Below, one piece after another: positions 47,584 through 60,975 of a stretch of DNA of 64,000 bases. The position numbers were made by a program, and so were the translations under genes. Source of the DNA: Moringa oleifera (Eukaryota > Streptophyta > Magnoliopsida > Brassicales > Moringaceae). The DNA lies in assembly GCA_021397835.1 (NCBI GenBank), contig JAJFZO010000407.1, positions 4,774,001 to 4,838,000 of the forward strand, given 5' to 3'. Below the pieces are notes generated by a model. That model searched no databases, was not told the DNA's origin, and saw nothing but the letters and a program-made list of their open reading frames with translations. Numbering within the stretch: position 1 is the first letter of the stretch; each line of letters opens with the position of its first letter.

Positions 47584-48127
47584 GCTTAAATAAAAATCAA
47601 GAGCAACTAACAAAAGATGGAGCAGACCAAAAAATTCGGCAAATGTATCTATTGGTCAGAACTCATTGGTTACTTCAGCAGTCTCCAGTTAAATCCAATT
47701 TTTCAAACTCAAAAGAGTATCAAAATGATCAAGCAAGTTCACAAAAACACAGATATTAGTAATTAAAAAATCTGTTCACCGTACATAATTCGTATTTAGC
47801 CAAAGAAAGAACTAACGCCCTCTTTGGTGGTTTGGAAATCTCGAAAAGAAGGTACAACTTTCAAAATCGGATTTCTCCATAAGAGAATGGAAAACAGAGT
47901 CGTGATCTTCTTAGTTCTTTTTCACGGAAGAGAGAGCCTCATACGACCTTACAGTGAATAAAAAAAAAAACCTAGAAAACGTAAAAAGAGAAAACAAAAA
48001 ATCGGTTCCACTTAGCTCGATTTCTCAGTAACCAAATGGCCACAGATAAACTTAAGATAAAGTAGAAATACAAATAAAAATAAACGAGAAAGAGAACAGA
48101 ACGGATCTGAAAAAAGCACAACATTAC
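47584..48127 (-). other. Probable 5'UTR intron of the HMGB gene
   Basis: On the minus strand, CATCCAAG|GTAATGT near 48127 is a strong donor and tttatttaagcag near 47584 an acceptor, about 20 nt before the ATG. The 5'UTR exon would lie at about 48128-48250. Confidence 0.55.
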
Positions 48128-48259
48128 CTTGGATGAAAACAAGCGACGCACGATCTCTTCAGTGACAGAAACAGAGTTAAAGAAGAGAGAAAACAGAGAA
48201 TCACTAAAAGAGAAGAACATCAACGGCAGGCAAAAGAAGGACACGACCGACCGAGAAAG

Positions 48260-49400
48260 AGATAAACGAGACCGGATCAGCCAGTAGACCGTAAAGCGCT
48301 TCTACAAGTCGCCGTAGAAGAGTCAGATAGCTTTCACCTGCTACAACCGGTTAAGCCATGTTCTCGAACATAGCCGTGGACTGATTAATGATAATATTAA
48401 AATATTTTATCAAAATTCGGAATCAAAGGCATTTGAGCGGTGGTGATGATTGCCGCCAAATTATCCGGTACGTGCGATATCCAACTCAGACATTTGCGTC
48501 ACCTGCGTTAGCTGGACAAGTGGCTAGCCTCTGCTCATTGTCACTGATTGCCTGTAAATCCACCGTCTTACAATCTTATTGGGCTGAGCTTAGCTACATC
48601 GTATCATTTCGGGTATTGGGCTCTCATTTAGCACCAAAGAAGCCCATTGAGCCTCCTTGTTTGTGCTTTGAAAAATGGCACTACTATTGGAATAATTTTA
48701 AAAAACTAAAAAATTAATTTTTAAAAAATCTTAACTTTACTTAAATTTAAATTTAATATAGATTTTTGAATTTTAATTTAAAAATAATTATAAAAATGAT
48801 ATAATATTTTTATTAAAATATTTCTAAATAATTTAAATAAATTTCATATTTTATTTTAAATTTATACTTTAAAATTAAAGTATTTTCAATTTACAAATTA
48901 TTTTTAATAAATTTTTAAAAATAAAATTATGAAAATATTTTTAATATGTAATAAATTATGATATTTTTATATCAGTAATTTAAATGCTTTTTATGTTAAT
49001 ATAAAATGTAGTTAAAATCAATTATATAATTTGTTGATAAAAATAATATTTAATTTATCTTTAAAATTTTTAAATATAAAATAAAGTTTATGACGTATTT
49101 TCAAAAGTATTTATTTTCAGAAAGAATAAAAAAATAAAAATATTAAATGCAACGAGAACGGCTGCTGCTGGTGATACTTCCAAAAGTATTAAATGCAATG
49201 ACAACTTCTTGACAGGTGTCACCCTCTGACGTGCCAGTAGTAGAGCCCTCGTCCACCTCGTGTCAGATGATTCTTTGAGATTGAGATCTTTATTGATTTG
49301 AGTTTTTTAATAAATTCTTTAATAAAGAGTTGTAAAAATGCTTTAATAATTTATAATAGTAATAGAACAATTTGAACCACATAAAAGAAAATCACATTGC
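48260..49400. other. Spacer between divergent HMGB and LHCB4 genes
   Basis: 48.70-49.14 kb is extremely AT-rich and looks non-coding. A plus-strand ORF at 48388-48717 lacks similarity to any family I know. Confidence 0.55.
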
Positions 49401-49446
49401 GCCTATAGACACAGTACAATGGGAGCTTGGAAGGGCCCCACAAACA

Positions 49447-49465
49447 GATAAGGCAAAGATAAGGC
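49447..49465 (+). promoter_or_regulatory. Paired I-box elements of the LHCB4 promoter
   Basis: GATAAGGC occurs at 49447-49454 and again at 49458-49465, ~110 bp upstream of a TATA-like GATATAAT (49575-49582) and ~200 bp before the ATG. Tandem GATA/I-box motifs in this position are typical of light-regulated antenna genes. Confidence 0.65.
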
Positions 49466-49652
49466 CGATGGTTTCTCGTTCGTCAGATGGATACGCTGCT
49501 TGAACGAACGGTCAATGTTTACCACCGTGGATAGACCACAGAAATGTACACGGAAGTATGCAGTTGGCACGCTGAGATATAATCCAAACCAAAAACGCTT
49601 CTCTTCTTCACTAGCAAGGAAGTTCTTCACCACCTACACCGGCGTGCGTTAG

Positions 49653-50825
<1,173 letters not shown>

Positions 50826-52138
50826 GAATTCTCTGTTTGCTCGGCTCTGTTATTATAATATGGCTTCTAGCTCTGTAAAAATTGCAACATTTGACAGTTT
50901 AAGCAGAACGGAATTGCCTCAAATTCGTCTAACCTTTTCTTTTTCTGGCTGATTAGAAGATTTTGATCCTAAAGAATTAATGAGTATCTAGGTCAATGAA
51001 AGTTGAATAAGCGAAAAAAGCTCACTGGTTTATCGAATGCAAAAGAGTTACCAGTATCAAAATAACTACCCAAAAAAAACTTTGTTTAATTCAGAAACTC
51101 ACAGGATCTAGCTTAGTATCTTGTTAAAGGCTCACATTGAAACAAAGATGCGGCGAATAATCATCATTATCTACAATCTGATATACTGGGAATTTATAGA
51201 TAACCATTGACCAATTTACCAAAAGCAGATGAAACATATATCCTGGACCTCTGTGCGGGAGCTTAAAACAGATGAAACAGAAGGATTCGTGTTCATCACT
51301 CAAAAAGAGTAAGGAAACCACGGATGGGTAATCCGGCAAGCTACTGAACATGTTGTACGAAACGGAGATCGACAATGGAAGGTAAAGATTTCAAGGAAGA
51401 ATCCGGGCGGTCCAAACTCGGTGCCCTGTTGGAGCTGAGGTAGGTCCCATTTGGAAATGCTTGCTGACGTGGAGAGCTCGGTTGGATCCCGTTGTGCTAT
51501 AGGGGCTCTGCCGTTTATTCGCGAATCAGTAGAAAAGAGAAAACTTTGCTACTGGGCTCGCTCTCAGCCCTCCTGATAGCCGCGAATTTAGCAGTCGCAA
51601 ACCCTAAACCCTAAATCCTTCCTCTTTCTTCCACTTTATTCTCTCTCACCTCTGTCTTTGCAGCAATCCACTTGCTCCTTATTCCCTTCAGGTTATTTCG
51701 TCTCTCTCTCTCTCTCTTGCAATTTCGTCTCCCTTATTGCCTTTGGTTAGTTGTTTTGGCCCAATCGTGTGCTGTGTTACTCTACTATCTAATGTATGTT
51801 GTAACGCTATCTCCATTATTTGTCATCATCGTTATTGCAGGTTCTGTCTGACATACTCTCATTATTTGTTAGATTCAAGTTGTTACGTATTGGATGGTCT
51901 TTTTCTATGAGAGAACTAGGGACGATTCTGCTTTGCCCTGTAGCTGTTTGTGTTTAAGATTTATAATGATGCAGTGCAAATTGGCTTGGTTTCCTGTGTC
52001 TTAATGAGCTGCTTAAGTTACTTGATTATGAGAAACGATCCAAAAAATGCCCCTATGAGATGCTGTATTCATGTTAGATGTTGGTGCAGATGGTTCAGTT
52101 ATTCACGTCCAGATGCATGTATTGAGCAAAGGTTGGAT
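50826..52138. other. Spacer and 5' leader of the Imp2-type gene
   Basis: 3'UTR of LHCB4 to about 50.95 kb. Around 51.4-51.7 kb the sequence is GC-richer, with TGGGCT (51553-51558), the telobox array (51599-51615) and a CT microsatellite (51701-51717). This marks the promoter and 5'UTR of the next gene, probably with a 5'UTR intron before 52139. Confidence 0.55.
51599..51615 (+). promoter_or_regulatory. Double telobox in the Imp2 leader
   Basis: AAACCCTAAACCCTAAA, two overlapping teloboxes, lies 41 bp after a TGGGCT site II-like motif. This pair is common near the start sites of plant housekeeping, translation and mitochondrial genes. Confidence 0.6.
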
Positions 52139-54129
52139 ATGGGAACTCGCTACACTTTGTGGAACTTCACAAAGTCATGGATCGCTGCTGGGCTCATCGG
52201 CCTTACCATTTCTGATAGATATTATAGTGTTATCCATGTGCGCGGTGCCTCTATGTCTCCAACATTTAATCCTCAAAGCAATTCCCTTATGGGTAAATTT
52301 TTTAAAGGGAATTCTCAAGGGAATTTCTCGTCAGAATGGTGGTTTTGATTGCCTGATCATTGGATTTGGCTTCTGCAGATGATCTTGTTCTTGTGGAGAA
52401 GTTTTGCCTTGAAAAATACAAGTTTTCTCTTGGTGATGTGGTTGTATTCAGGTAATTCCTCTTGCATATTGTTAAGTAGCATGTTGCTATTTACCCTTTT
52501 ACAATGTCATTCTACCAACATGACAGATCATGCATATAAAAATGTATAATTTTTATTTTCGACAGTATAAATGTTATTGTATAATTATCAAGCCTAAACA
52601 ATTGGATGTGAAGGCATCCCTTTTCCTCTTATTGAAATCCAATCTTGAATGTCATCAAGAATATCACTTTTACTTTACTGCAGTTGGGTACGACCTTAAT
52701 AGCAATTTGGATATTCCTCTTAGGTGTACCAAAGAGATTCTGCATTAAATTGGGTTATCAGAAAAAATTCAAGTCCTTTTGTCGGTGGAAAAGATGTAGC
52801 CCATGTGAATCTTGACACATCTTCACTTCATGAATACAATTGCAGAGTTCTACTCTTAGGGCATAGACTTTGGCTGGCTCCTTAATTAAGCTTATTACAA
52901 TTCAGTTGGATCCATGGATCTGCAGATACACTGAAACTAAGCTGACTGAGTGATCATTTGCTTTTCTTGCTTGCTTGTTAGTGATGGCTCGTGTTTAAAT
53001 TCTGCTGTAGTTTGTGCTGAGGATGATTGATATCTGAAGGAAACCCTTCAAAACTCGAAAACTAATTGTTGGATTGGGCTCAAGCACATTATGTTGTTGG
53101 TTTCTTAATAAATGAGGTTATTAAGGGAGTACAATAAGATTTTGATCATTGGGGGATTAGCGAAAATCTAAATGTACTTGTCTTTGCCTACCATCAATAG
53201 TGAGCTTTGATTCACGATAGGTTGATCACTCTTAAATGGGTTGCTTAAGATTTTGCTCTTTTACACAGTGGCTTGCTTCTCTCTGAGAAAGAAGTAGATA
53301 TTACAGCTCAGATCTGACATTGCAGGTCCCCCAGTAACTATAGGGAGAAACACATAAAGAGAATCATTGGCTTACCTGGTGACTGGATTGGAACTTCTCA
53401 TGATGTGGTGAAGATTCCAGAAGGACACTGTTGGGTTGAGGGAGACAATTCAGCTTCTAGCCTGGACTCAAGATCCTTTGGCCCAGTAAGTTACCCAGCT
53501 CCCTGTCTTTGTACAAAACCTGAGCAAAAGCAGGATCAGAAGTCCAATATCACATTAACTCTTTTATTCGTAGTCAAAAGGTCTATAAGGTTGCTTTTGC
53601 AAAGAGACGCCCCAAGTTTATACTTTTAATGGAAGCTATCTGATGTTTTTTCTTTGTGGAAATTTGAAGTACATTTTGTGAATTATTATGATCTCTATAA
53701 TATCAACAGAAGCCAATAATTGCTCTGTTTATATTACTGCAGTCTTTCACTTAGGTATTCCTGCTTGAGTAAAATGACTCCGAACTTTTCACCATGCTAC
53801 ATCCGGATGTGCCTTAGGAAGAACGAGTCACTGTAAATGAATGTAGTTTTGACTACAAGTTTCTTCCCGTCAGAATTCTTTATAATTGACATGTGTTTTA
53901 GCTTCTAAATGAAATCCTGCATTCAGATAACACTATTGGGTATTGATTGACTGTTGCATTACTGTGTAACACCCAGTCTGGATTGGCAAAACAGATGTTT
54001 GTTTTCTGCTTCTACTTTTTGAAGTGTGCTTAACTATGGTATTCTTGGCAGATTCCTTTGGGATTAGTTCAGGGAAGGGTCACACGCATCATATGGCCCC
54101 CTCAGAGAATAAGTAAGATTGAGAAATGA
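52139..54129 (+). CDS. Mitochondrial inner membrane protease subunit 2-like (S26 signal peptidase)
   Basis: Four exons: 52139-52292, 52379-52451, 53326-53485, 54052-54129; joined 154 aa, normal for Imp2-like proteins. It starts MGTRYTLWNFTKSWIAAGL with one N-terminal membrane segment (IAAGLIGLTIS). Catalytic Ser lies in VRGASMSPTF (box B) and catalytic Lys in HIKRIIGLPGDWI (box D, Lys followed by Arg). Box E reads GHCWVEGDNSASSLDSRSFG, followed by IPLGLVQGRV. Role: cleaves sorting signals from proteins on the outer face of the mitochondrial inner membrane, in a complex with Imp1. Upstream frames (51950-52138) also lack a stop for a while, but the residues there do not resemble the family, so the ATG at 52139 is chosen. 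Closest Arabidopsis match by memory and position is At3g08980. All introns are GT-AG. Confidence 0.94.
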
Positions 54130-55675
54130 ATTCCTTGAGGTGGATTTTCTGATAATTTCAGCCAGTCCACCTCTTACTTGTATCTGACTAAATCATTTCC
54201 TTGAGTCCTCGTCTGCTATTCTTTTTTTTTCTTTTTTGAGGCAGTTCTCATGGCAGCATTCTTTAATCCGCAGTTGTGCCAATTAAGAAGCAGAGCAGAG
54301 CAGTGTCTCTGGACACTCATTTCAATCCTTCTTATGGCATTTTATGTTTGTTGTTTCTGCCTGGCCCATCTGTGCATTATTTTCATGCCTTGTTTTCTCC
54401 GTTGGCAAATGACCTTGTCTACATGTTCCAGTTTATGAAACAATATTATGGGAAACCTGTTGGTCCGTATTCCCTATTATTTTTGTTGCAATGTTGACCG
54501 CTACAAATTGTATCTTTATGCAAATGTTCTGAGATTAGGGGATGAAGGCAATCAAATCCCTTTGCTTTACTGTTCTCTTGAGTCAGAGGATTTATTTTGG
54601 GGGTTAAATTTTTTTAAAAAATATTAGGCAAAGAATAAGTTAAAATTTATTTTATATATTAATATAATAAATTATATTTTTATTTCTAAATATTAATTAA
54701 AATCAGACCAGCAACAAGCCAATTTTAAATTTTGTTCCAAAGTGAAATTTTGATTTTGTTACTTCACAAACTACTTTACTATGCAAGATTGACATGCTTG
54801 TGATTAATATTTTGATAATCAAGAGTGGACATGTGACATTTAAATCATCATATTAATATAACTGCTTATGTTAAGCAATTAGTGATATTAATAGATACTT
54901 TGGATTGTCTTTGCAAAAATTTGAGCCAAAATAAGAAATAAAAAAATACTTTTAAAATTTATTATGTTAATAAAAAATAAAAAATTATTTATTTATTTTA
55001 TTAAATTCTGTTTATTATCATTAAAAAATAATGTAATTTAAATCAACAAAAATTATGATGAATAAAATAAATACTAATATTTCTTGTGATATAAAAGAAT
55101 TAAAAAAATCTTATAGAGATTATTGGACATCATGAAAGAAAAAGAAAATAAAAAGAAAATTTTCAAAATCATAATAGGTCAATAGAAACTGGGGGCATAG
55201 GGGAATGGAAAAAAGTCCAGTCACCCATCAGGCCCAAAGAGAGTATTCATGAATGCAGAATCGCAGGATTCACTCAATTTTAATAATGGGAAGTGCACCA
55301 AAACGTAGCTACACACTCCTTTATATAGAGCACTGTGCCTACTCGTGGCTCAGACGTCAGATTGAATTGCTTTTGTGCTCTCTCTGTCATAACTGCTGGT
55401 ACGATCAAATCGAAACCAACCTTCCTGGTCTAGTTTCACTTTACGCACATAATGTAATATACTCTTGTTGATCGTTCCCGTTTGCGATGTATTTCCTGTG
55501 GATTCTTTTCCCTTCCTTTTGTTTAATTTTCCTTTTTCTTGGGTTTTCTGTGGTATATTCAAGTTATATGATGGGAAAATGAATTTTTGGTGGCTTTGAA
55601 GGTGAAAGAGGAGGAGCAGATAAAATCTGAGACGTCTGGTGGTTTTAGTAGCTCAGTGGGTGAGATCGATTAGAC
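54130..55675. other. Spacer and 5' leader of the Yippee-like gene
   Basis: 3'UTR to about 54.5 kb, AT-rich spacer 54.6-55.2 kb, then a GC-richer leader from ~55.3 kb. No gene is supported; the frames at 54250-54497 are non-coding by composition. Confidence 0.55.
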
Positions 55676-58298
55676 ATGGGAAGGCTATTTCTCATCAGCC
55701 TGGAAGGGAACTTCTATAGCTGCAAGTACTGCCATACCCATCTCGCCCTCTCTGATGACATAATTTCTAGGGTACGTTTTCTTCTTTTTTGCTATCATCT
55801 CTTCTATTGGCACAAATTGTTGATCTCTTGGTTCCTTTTTTGACTCAATGTAGGCTGAATCTGTGCTTCATATCATATTTTACATCGTTGTTTAATGTGA
55901 TTTTGTGCAAACTTTATACCAAATTCCTTTGGGTTACTTTTTAAAAGAGGAGGGTGTTTGCATTTTGAGAAAAAAGATGTGAGATAGAAAGTTGGTCGGA
56001 CTGCTTCTGTCTTTTGATTAACATCTTCTGAGGCTACCTTTATTTGGTTATCCTTCGAATGGCAGGATGATCTTGTGTTTGCCATACATGTTTCTCTTGT
56101 TCTAGTTCAATCTACCCTGCTGGTTGGCTGTTTCACTTTGCATGGGGGTGCTGATGTTGATTACCATTTGACAGTAACTGATGTGCTTCAACCATACAAA
56201 TTCAGAAAACATGGGAAAAGGAATTTTCCTAGAGGATGATTTAGATGTTTCTAAGGGCTACCATGATTAGGTTGATCAGCTTTCTTTTCCTCGCCTAATT
56301 TCTAATTAGTTTCTAGATAGCTGGCGGCTAAAGTGAAGGCTCCTTCCATTTGCTATTGGCAAGGGAAGAAGAAAGTTTTTACATGGTCTCACTGTATTTC
56401 TGCTCTTAGTAATTCATTTCTGATCAATGTTATTTGCTCTGTTTCTTTGCGGCTCACCCTTGAGGTTTGTTGTTACTGTTTACTGCCACTAGTCTTTTTT
56501 CCTGTATAAGTTAGATTGATTATCACCATATGAGGAGCATTGCATTTTGGAGGCCATATCGACTGTGTTCTTGAGAGAGGACTAATCGGAGACCATAGCC
56601 AATAGGCTATAGCTTGTTCTTCTACAACAATTTCTATCTTCAAAACAAGAACTTTGTGTCAATTCACTTTGGCTCCTACATTGATTATCACTCTACTATT
56701 GTTATGTTTTCAGTGTCTATGCATATCATTGGAATTGATTGGCAATATGCAGGCACTCTGACCCTGTGCTTTGCCTATGTTTCAGTCTTTCCACTGCAGG
56801 CATGGAAAGGCTTATCTCTTTGATAAAGTGTAAGTGTTCTTTGATCATGTTATATGTCAATTTTGCTACAAGCGTCCATAGCATGTTGACAGAAGAGAAT
56901 TTTCTTTCATGTTATACATATTTTCTCAATGCTATGAATCTGAATATCTGAGTTTTTTAGTTATTAATCAGAGCTATTTATTTATAAATGGCTGGCTGGA
57001 AGTCCTGGGTCCAGATCTTGTCAAAAACTTTAAAAGGGTATTTTATGCATTAGACTTCAAATTACTTGCTCACAAGGGTTAATTCGTTGGCAAACTTGGA
57101 GTTCTGTGAGTGGTCTCAGAGGTTTCCCAAATTAGCTGTTGATGTTCCTTGTGTGAGAATTACTATGGATAACCGCAAAGTATTGGCGGTTAAGTTAGTT
57201 GCCTATAATCCAGAATGTGATAGGTTGTTGTTCACAACCGACACAAGAATGTGGTAGTTTACCTACTCAATACACAATGTTGGATAGGAACAGCTATAAA
57301 CTGAGAAATGATTTGTGTTTCTATAGTTTCATTAAAAGAGACTTCACTTATAACATCTTGAAGAAGATATTATAGGTTTAATAAATTGTCATATTTTAAA
57401 TAACTTTGAGCTTCTTTACTCTTCTTTTGTCTAGAAAATTCAGAATCTTTTTTTTTTAGGATTCTCGGTGTGAGTGCACCAAATATCAGATTATGATGCT
57501 CAGATTGCAGTTTGAAATGAGGATAAGAATCCCAATAACTATGAGCTAGCCATTTATTGCAAATAATATGAGAGGTTCTGGAGCCACAAAAATAGAGATA
57601 GGCAGACCCAAAATGATTTCATTCCAGACAGTAATTAATAGATTGACCCATGAAGTCAAAAAGAATAACCATCTTATCTTCTTCTCGACTAAATTTTCCA
57701 GTTGCATCAGCCAGCTCTTTTTGCAACTTAATACCCTCTCAATGGCTAATCACCTCTTAACCATACAGCATCTTCTTTCAGCTGCATTCTTGGCAGGCTC
57801 ATGCATTTGCTATATGATATACTTTTGCTCATATGAGTGTTGTAAGTAACATTTTGCTTGCTCGACACATGGCAGTGTCAATGTCACAGTTGGAGAGAAA
57901 GAACAGCGGATGATGATGACTGGAATGCACACTGTTGTTGACATATTCTGTGTTGGGTGTGGCTCAATTGTGGGTTGGAAATATGTAAGATCTGCCTCTT
58001 AAAACTATGGGTTCCATTTTGTTCTCAGCACAATGCTTCATAAGTTGGTTATAATTTTGCATACTTGATTCAGGAGGCTGCCTATGAGAAGAACCAAAAG
58101 TACAAGGAAGGAAAATTTATTCTTGAAAGGTGCTGTTCTTCTGTTCTGATGATTGCAGTTTACTTTCTTTCTTTCTTTCACCATTTGGAGATATGGACTT
58201 CACTGTTGAACAGGTTTAAAGTCCTGGGTCCTGATGGAAGCAACTACTTGATCAGCCACGAAGTACAGATTGGTGGAAGTGATGCTGATGATTCTTGA
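55676..58298 (+). CDS. Yippee-like zinc-binding protein
   Basis: Five exons: 55676-55771, 56786-56829, 57876-57984, 58074-58129, 58214-58298; joined 129 aa. It begins [20 protein letters not shown]. The Yippee domain spans nearly the whole protein. The two zinc-knuckle pairs are CKYC (exon 1) and CVGC (exon 3), about 52 residues apart as the family requires. Conserved blocks are [39 protein letters not shown] and [20 protein letters not shown], and a Ser/Asp tail ends GSDADDS. Family knowledge: Yippee/YPEL proteins have a cereblon-like fold and nuclear or spindle-associated roles in animals; their function in plants is not settled. Exon 2 is only 44 nt and lies between two ~1-kb introns that carry spurious ORFs. 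By memory and position it is closest to Arabidopsis At3g08990, next to the Imp2 gene there too. Confidence 0.95.
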
Positions 58299-60975
58299 TC
58301 GTTCATTCAGATTGTAATTGGTTGACTAGTTTAACTTTAGACTCCTTCCGCCTTAAGTTCTTGTTAGCTCCTGCTATCTGAGTTTTTGTTGAATTAGCTT
58401 CTGCAAATAGTACACTAGATGTCATTCATCTAATTCCCAAGTGGAATCTTCATAGTTTCATGCACTTGATATGAACTAAGCAAGGGGTGCCCCTTCCATC
58501 CCGTAAATATACTCCAATTGTTCAACTCATTTCTAGACTACCGACTGTCAAGCTACCAAACTAGGTACTCGATATCTGTATGGGTAAGACAATTTGTACC
58601 CTTTCTAATATTTCTTACATGGCACAGCAGAAAAATTACAATTTTCACAAAGACGTTGAACCTTTATCTCTGTATCTATTCCTTTTTGCTCCGTACTCAG
58701 AAGAAAGCTTTAGTATAATTTCTTGCGCCTTTGTTCTATAGATGATGTCTCTTCCAGAGGAAGCTGGACTGTGCTGAATTGGAGGTTTAGCTCATGGAGT
58801 TAAAACCATGAATGTACACTTGTGCTTTAAGGCATTGCGCTTAGCTTGGGTCACTTGCCCATAATTTGTTGGAGCTAGTCCTTACAAGTAAAATGGGATC
58901 ACTTATGAATACCCAACTATTTTCCTTTCTAAATTTCATGGAAAATTGAAGTTGTTATCTATAACTAAACTTGATACTTTTTCTATCTCATCTTCAGTTT
59001 CTTGGTGTGAACAAAATGATAAATGATTTAAGATAAACAAAGATCCAAAAGATACTCTTAACTCTTAGGATTACCAATTATTTCAAGTAATATCCTAAAT
59101 GACACCATACCCATAAGATAAAATTCCTATCCAATTAATCTTACAAGATGATTTTCCGTCGTACCAACCAAAGGAGAGAAAAAGAAAATGAGAGAAAAAT
59201 CAATGCTTCAATGAGTACACAATTATTTTTCCTTTCTAAATTTCATGGAAAATTGAAGTTGTTATCAAGTACTGTCCTACCTGTAACTAAATTTAAAACT
59301 TTTGCGATCTAATCTTGGGTTTCTTGGTGTAAACGAAATGATAAATGATTTAAGATGAATAAAGATCCAAAAGATACTCTAACTCTTAGGATTACCAATT
59401 ATTTCAAGTAATATCCTAAATGACACCGTACCCGTAAGTTAACATCTCTATCCCATTAATCTTGACGAGATAATTTTCCATCATACCAAACAAAAGGAGA
59501 GAAAAAGAAAATATGGGAAAAATCAATGCTTCAATGAGTGTAGCCATGTGCCCATGGAGAGGGACATCCTTCATTCCTTCTGACACCGACCACCTCAATC
59601 GTAGACAATTCTGGACTCCCATGCTCGTTGAAGTGACGCGCACGTGCCCCATATGAAGCTATCTCACTACATTTTCATGAAGAAGAAGAAGCAGCAGCAG
59701 CTCGGGATCCAGAGGGCCCCCTTCGGATATGGCAGGTGTGGGACTCAAACAGTGAGCGTGGCACATGGCTTTAACTTAACAATCCCTTTCTCCGTTTCTC
59801 GGCCGAGTAATTCTCTCGCGTTAACGTCACCTGTCGCGCTTCAGGTGATTACGAGAGCGACGTCGTTTGGAAGAGAGCGAGAGATTGAAGGAGAAGCTTT
59901 GGCCTTTTCGGGTTCTGAATCATAAAACGTCGCCGTCAATATCACCACCGGGTCTATAAGTGCGGCTCCGAATTTCGGGCCTGCCCATCTCTGACTCAAC
60001 TTGTCAGAACTCGGACGGGATACGCCATTGATTGGTGAAAGGCATCGCTCCTGGTGGGCAGGGTAACATGGTAATTCGATCACCCCAGTAGGGTCCACGA
60101 TATGAGGCATCAAATTTAAACAGCACGATTCACGAGGCCCCATTGTTCTGCAGAACATAGTTCCTCTGCGCAATAGTAACTGTCGGATCAGAAGTGCTCT
60201 TCATCTCGAGAAATCCAACAGCCTTCGTTTGAATTTCAGCAATTTCTAGGGGGTTCAATTTGAGTCCGTCGACAGGGAGTTATCAGGTACACCCTCGGCG
60301 TTTTTCAGCGATGAGTCATCGTCGTACACGTGGCGTGATATGATTAATCTTAACGATGAAAACCGTTAAATCTTTGTGCGAGTTATGCTATGTAATAATT
60401 ACTGTCTAAAAAGTTTCGTTAATCATTGGAGGGAATGGTGTTTTCGTGATTATGTAAAATCTTGTGGACAGTAAGGTAACTTCGAGCGTCTTTGCGTTTG
60501 AAAATCCGGTGTTTCCTGCCTTTTCAAAGATTTAAAAAATATGAATGCTCGCAGCTAGCGAGAGAGAAGGTGGCTTGTCTCAGGGGAATCAAAACAGAAA
60601 GAGACAAACTCTTCCGCTCTCTTGAATTCTTGAGGCAATCAAGTAAAAATCTCAGAAACTGCCATTTCTTCTGATCGCAATCTCTGACACAGTCATTCTT
60701 GTAGCTCTTTGAGTGGTATCGGGCACCATTGACCCCTCTGATAAATATGTTATTAGCAGCCTAGTCAACTAAACTTCTTTTTTTTCAAAAAAAAGATAGA
60801 AGCTTCAGATCTATTGCGTTTGTTCTGTAATTTGAAATCCTCTTCCTTTTCGGAAATTGTTGTGGATGTTCGGTTTATGATGCTGTTTTTTTGAGTCTAC
60901 ACGCCTGAGGGATTCTGTAGCAGTTCTGGTGCAGAGTGTTCGGAACCCAGGAAGTTGGGAGTACATCATATAAGA
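58299..60975. other. Spacer with tandem duplication, then promoter of the Ser-rich gene
   Basis: 58.3-58.9 kb is 3' sequence of the Yippee gene. 58917-59540 is a two-copy tandem repeat. 59.6-60.9 kb is GC-richer, with TGAGTCA (60313-60319) and ABRE-like ACACGTGGC (60326-60334). It probably holds the promoter and 5'UTR of the next gene. Overlapping ORFs on both strands (59644-60173) are not credible proteins. Confidence 0.55.
58917..59540. repeat. ~307-bp tandem duplication
   Basis: CCTTTCTAAATTTCATGG occurs at 58924 and 59231, and similarity continues to CAATGCTTCAATGAGT near the end of each unit. Substitutions and small indels are scattered, with the second copy carrying a short insertion (CAAGTACTGTCCTACC). 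The units look moderately diverged and contain no coding sequence. Confidence 0.88.

Noticed and set aside
51950..52138. Upstream extension of the Imp2 frame (a longer ORF starting at 51950)
   Set aside because: It is in a different frame from the protease; its residues are not protease-like, and the ATG at 52139 gives the family N terminus.
57066..57257. 63-aa ORF in the same intron
   Set aside because: No similarity to any family I know; it lies between well-supported exons of the Yippee gene.
57568..57849. [23 protein letters not shown] in intron 2 of the Yippee gene, faintly like a type I MADS box
   Set aside because: The KIEI start resembles MADS proteins, but the following KRR/KK region is absent and no other exon supports it. 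Treated as chance or an unrecognisable relic.
59644..60173. Overlapping plus- and minus-strand ORFs in the GC-richer leader
   Set aside because: No known domain, overlapping on opposite strands, and located in probable promoter/5'UTR sequence of the Ser-rich gene.
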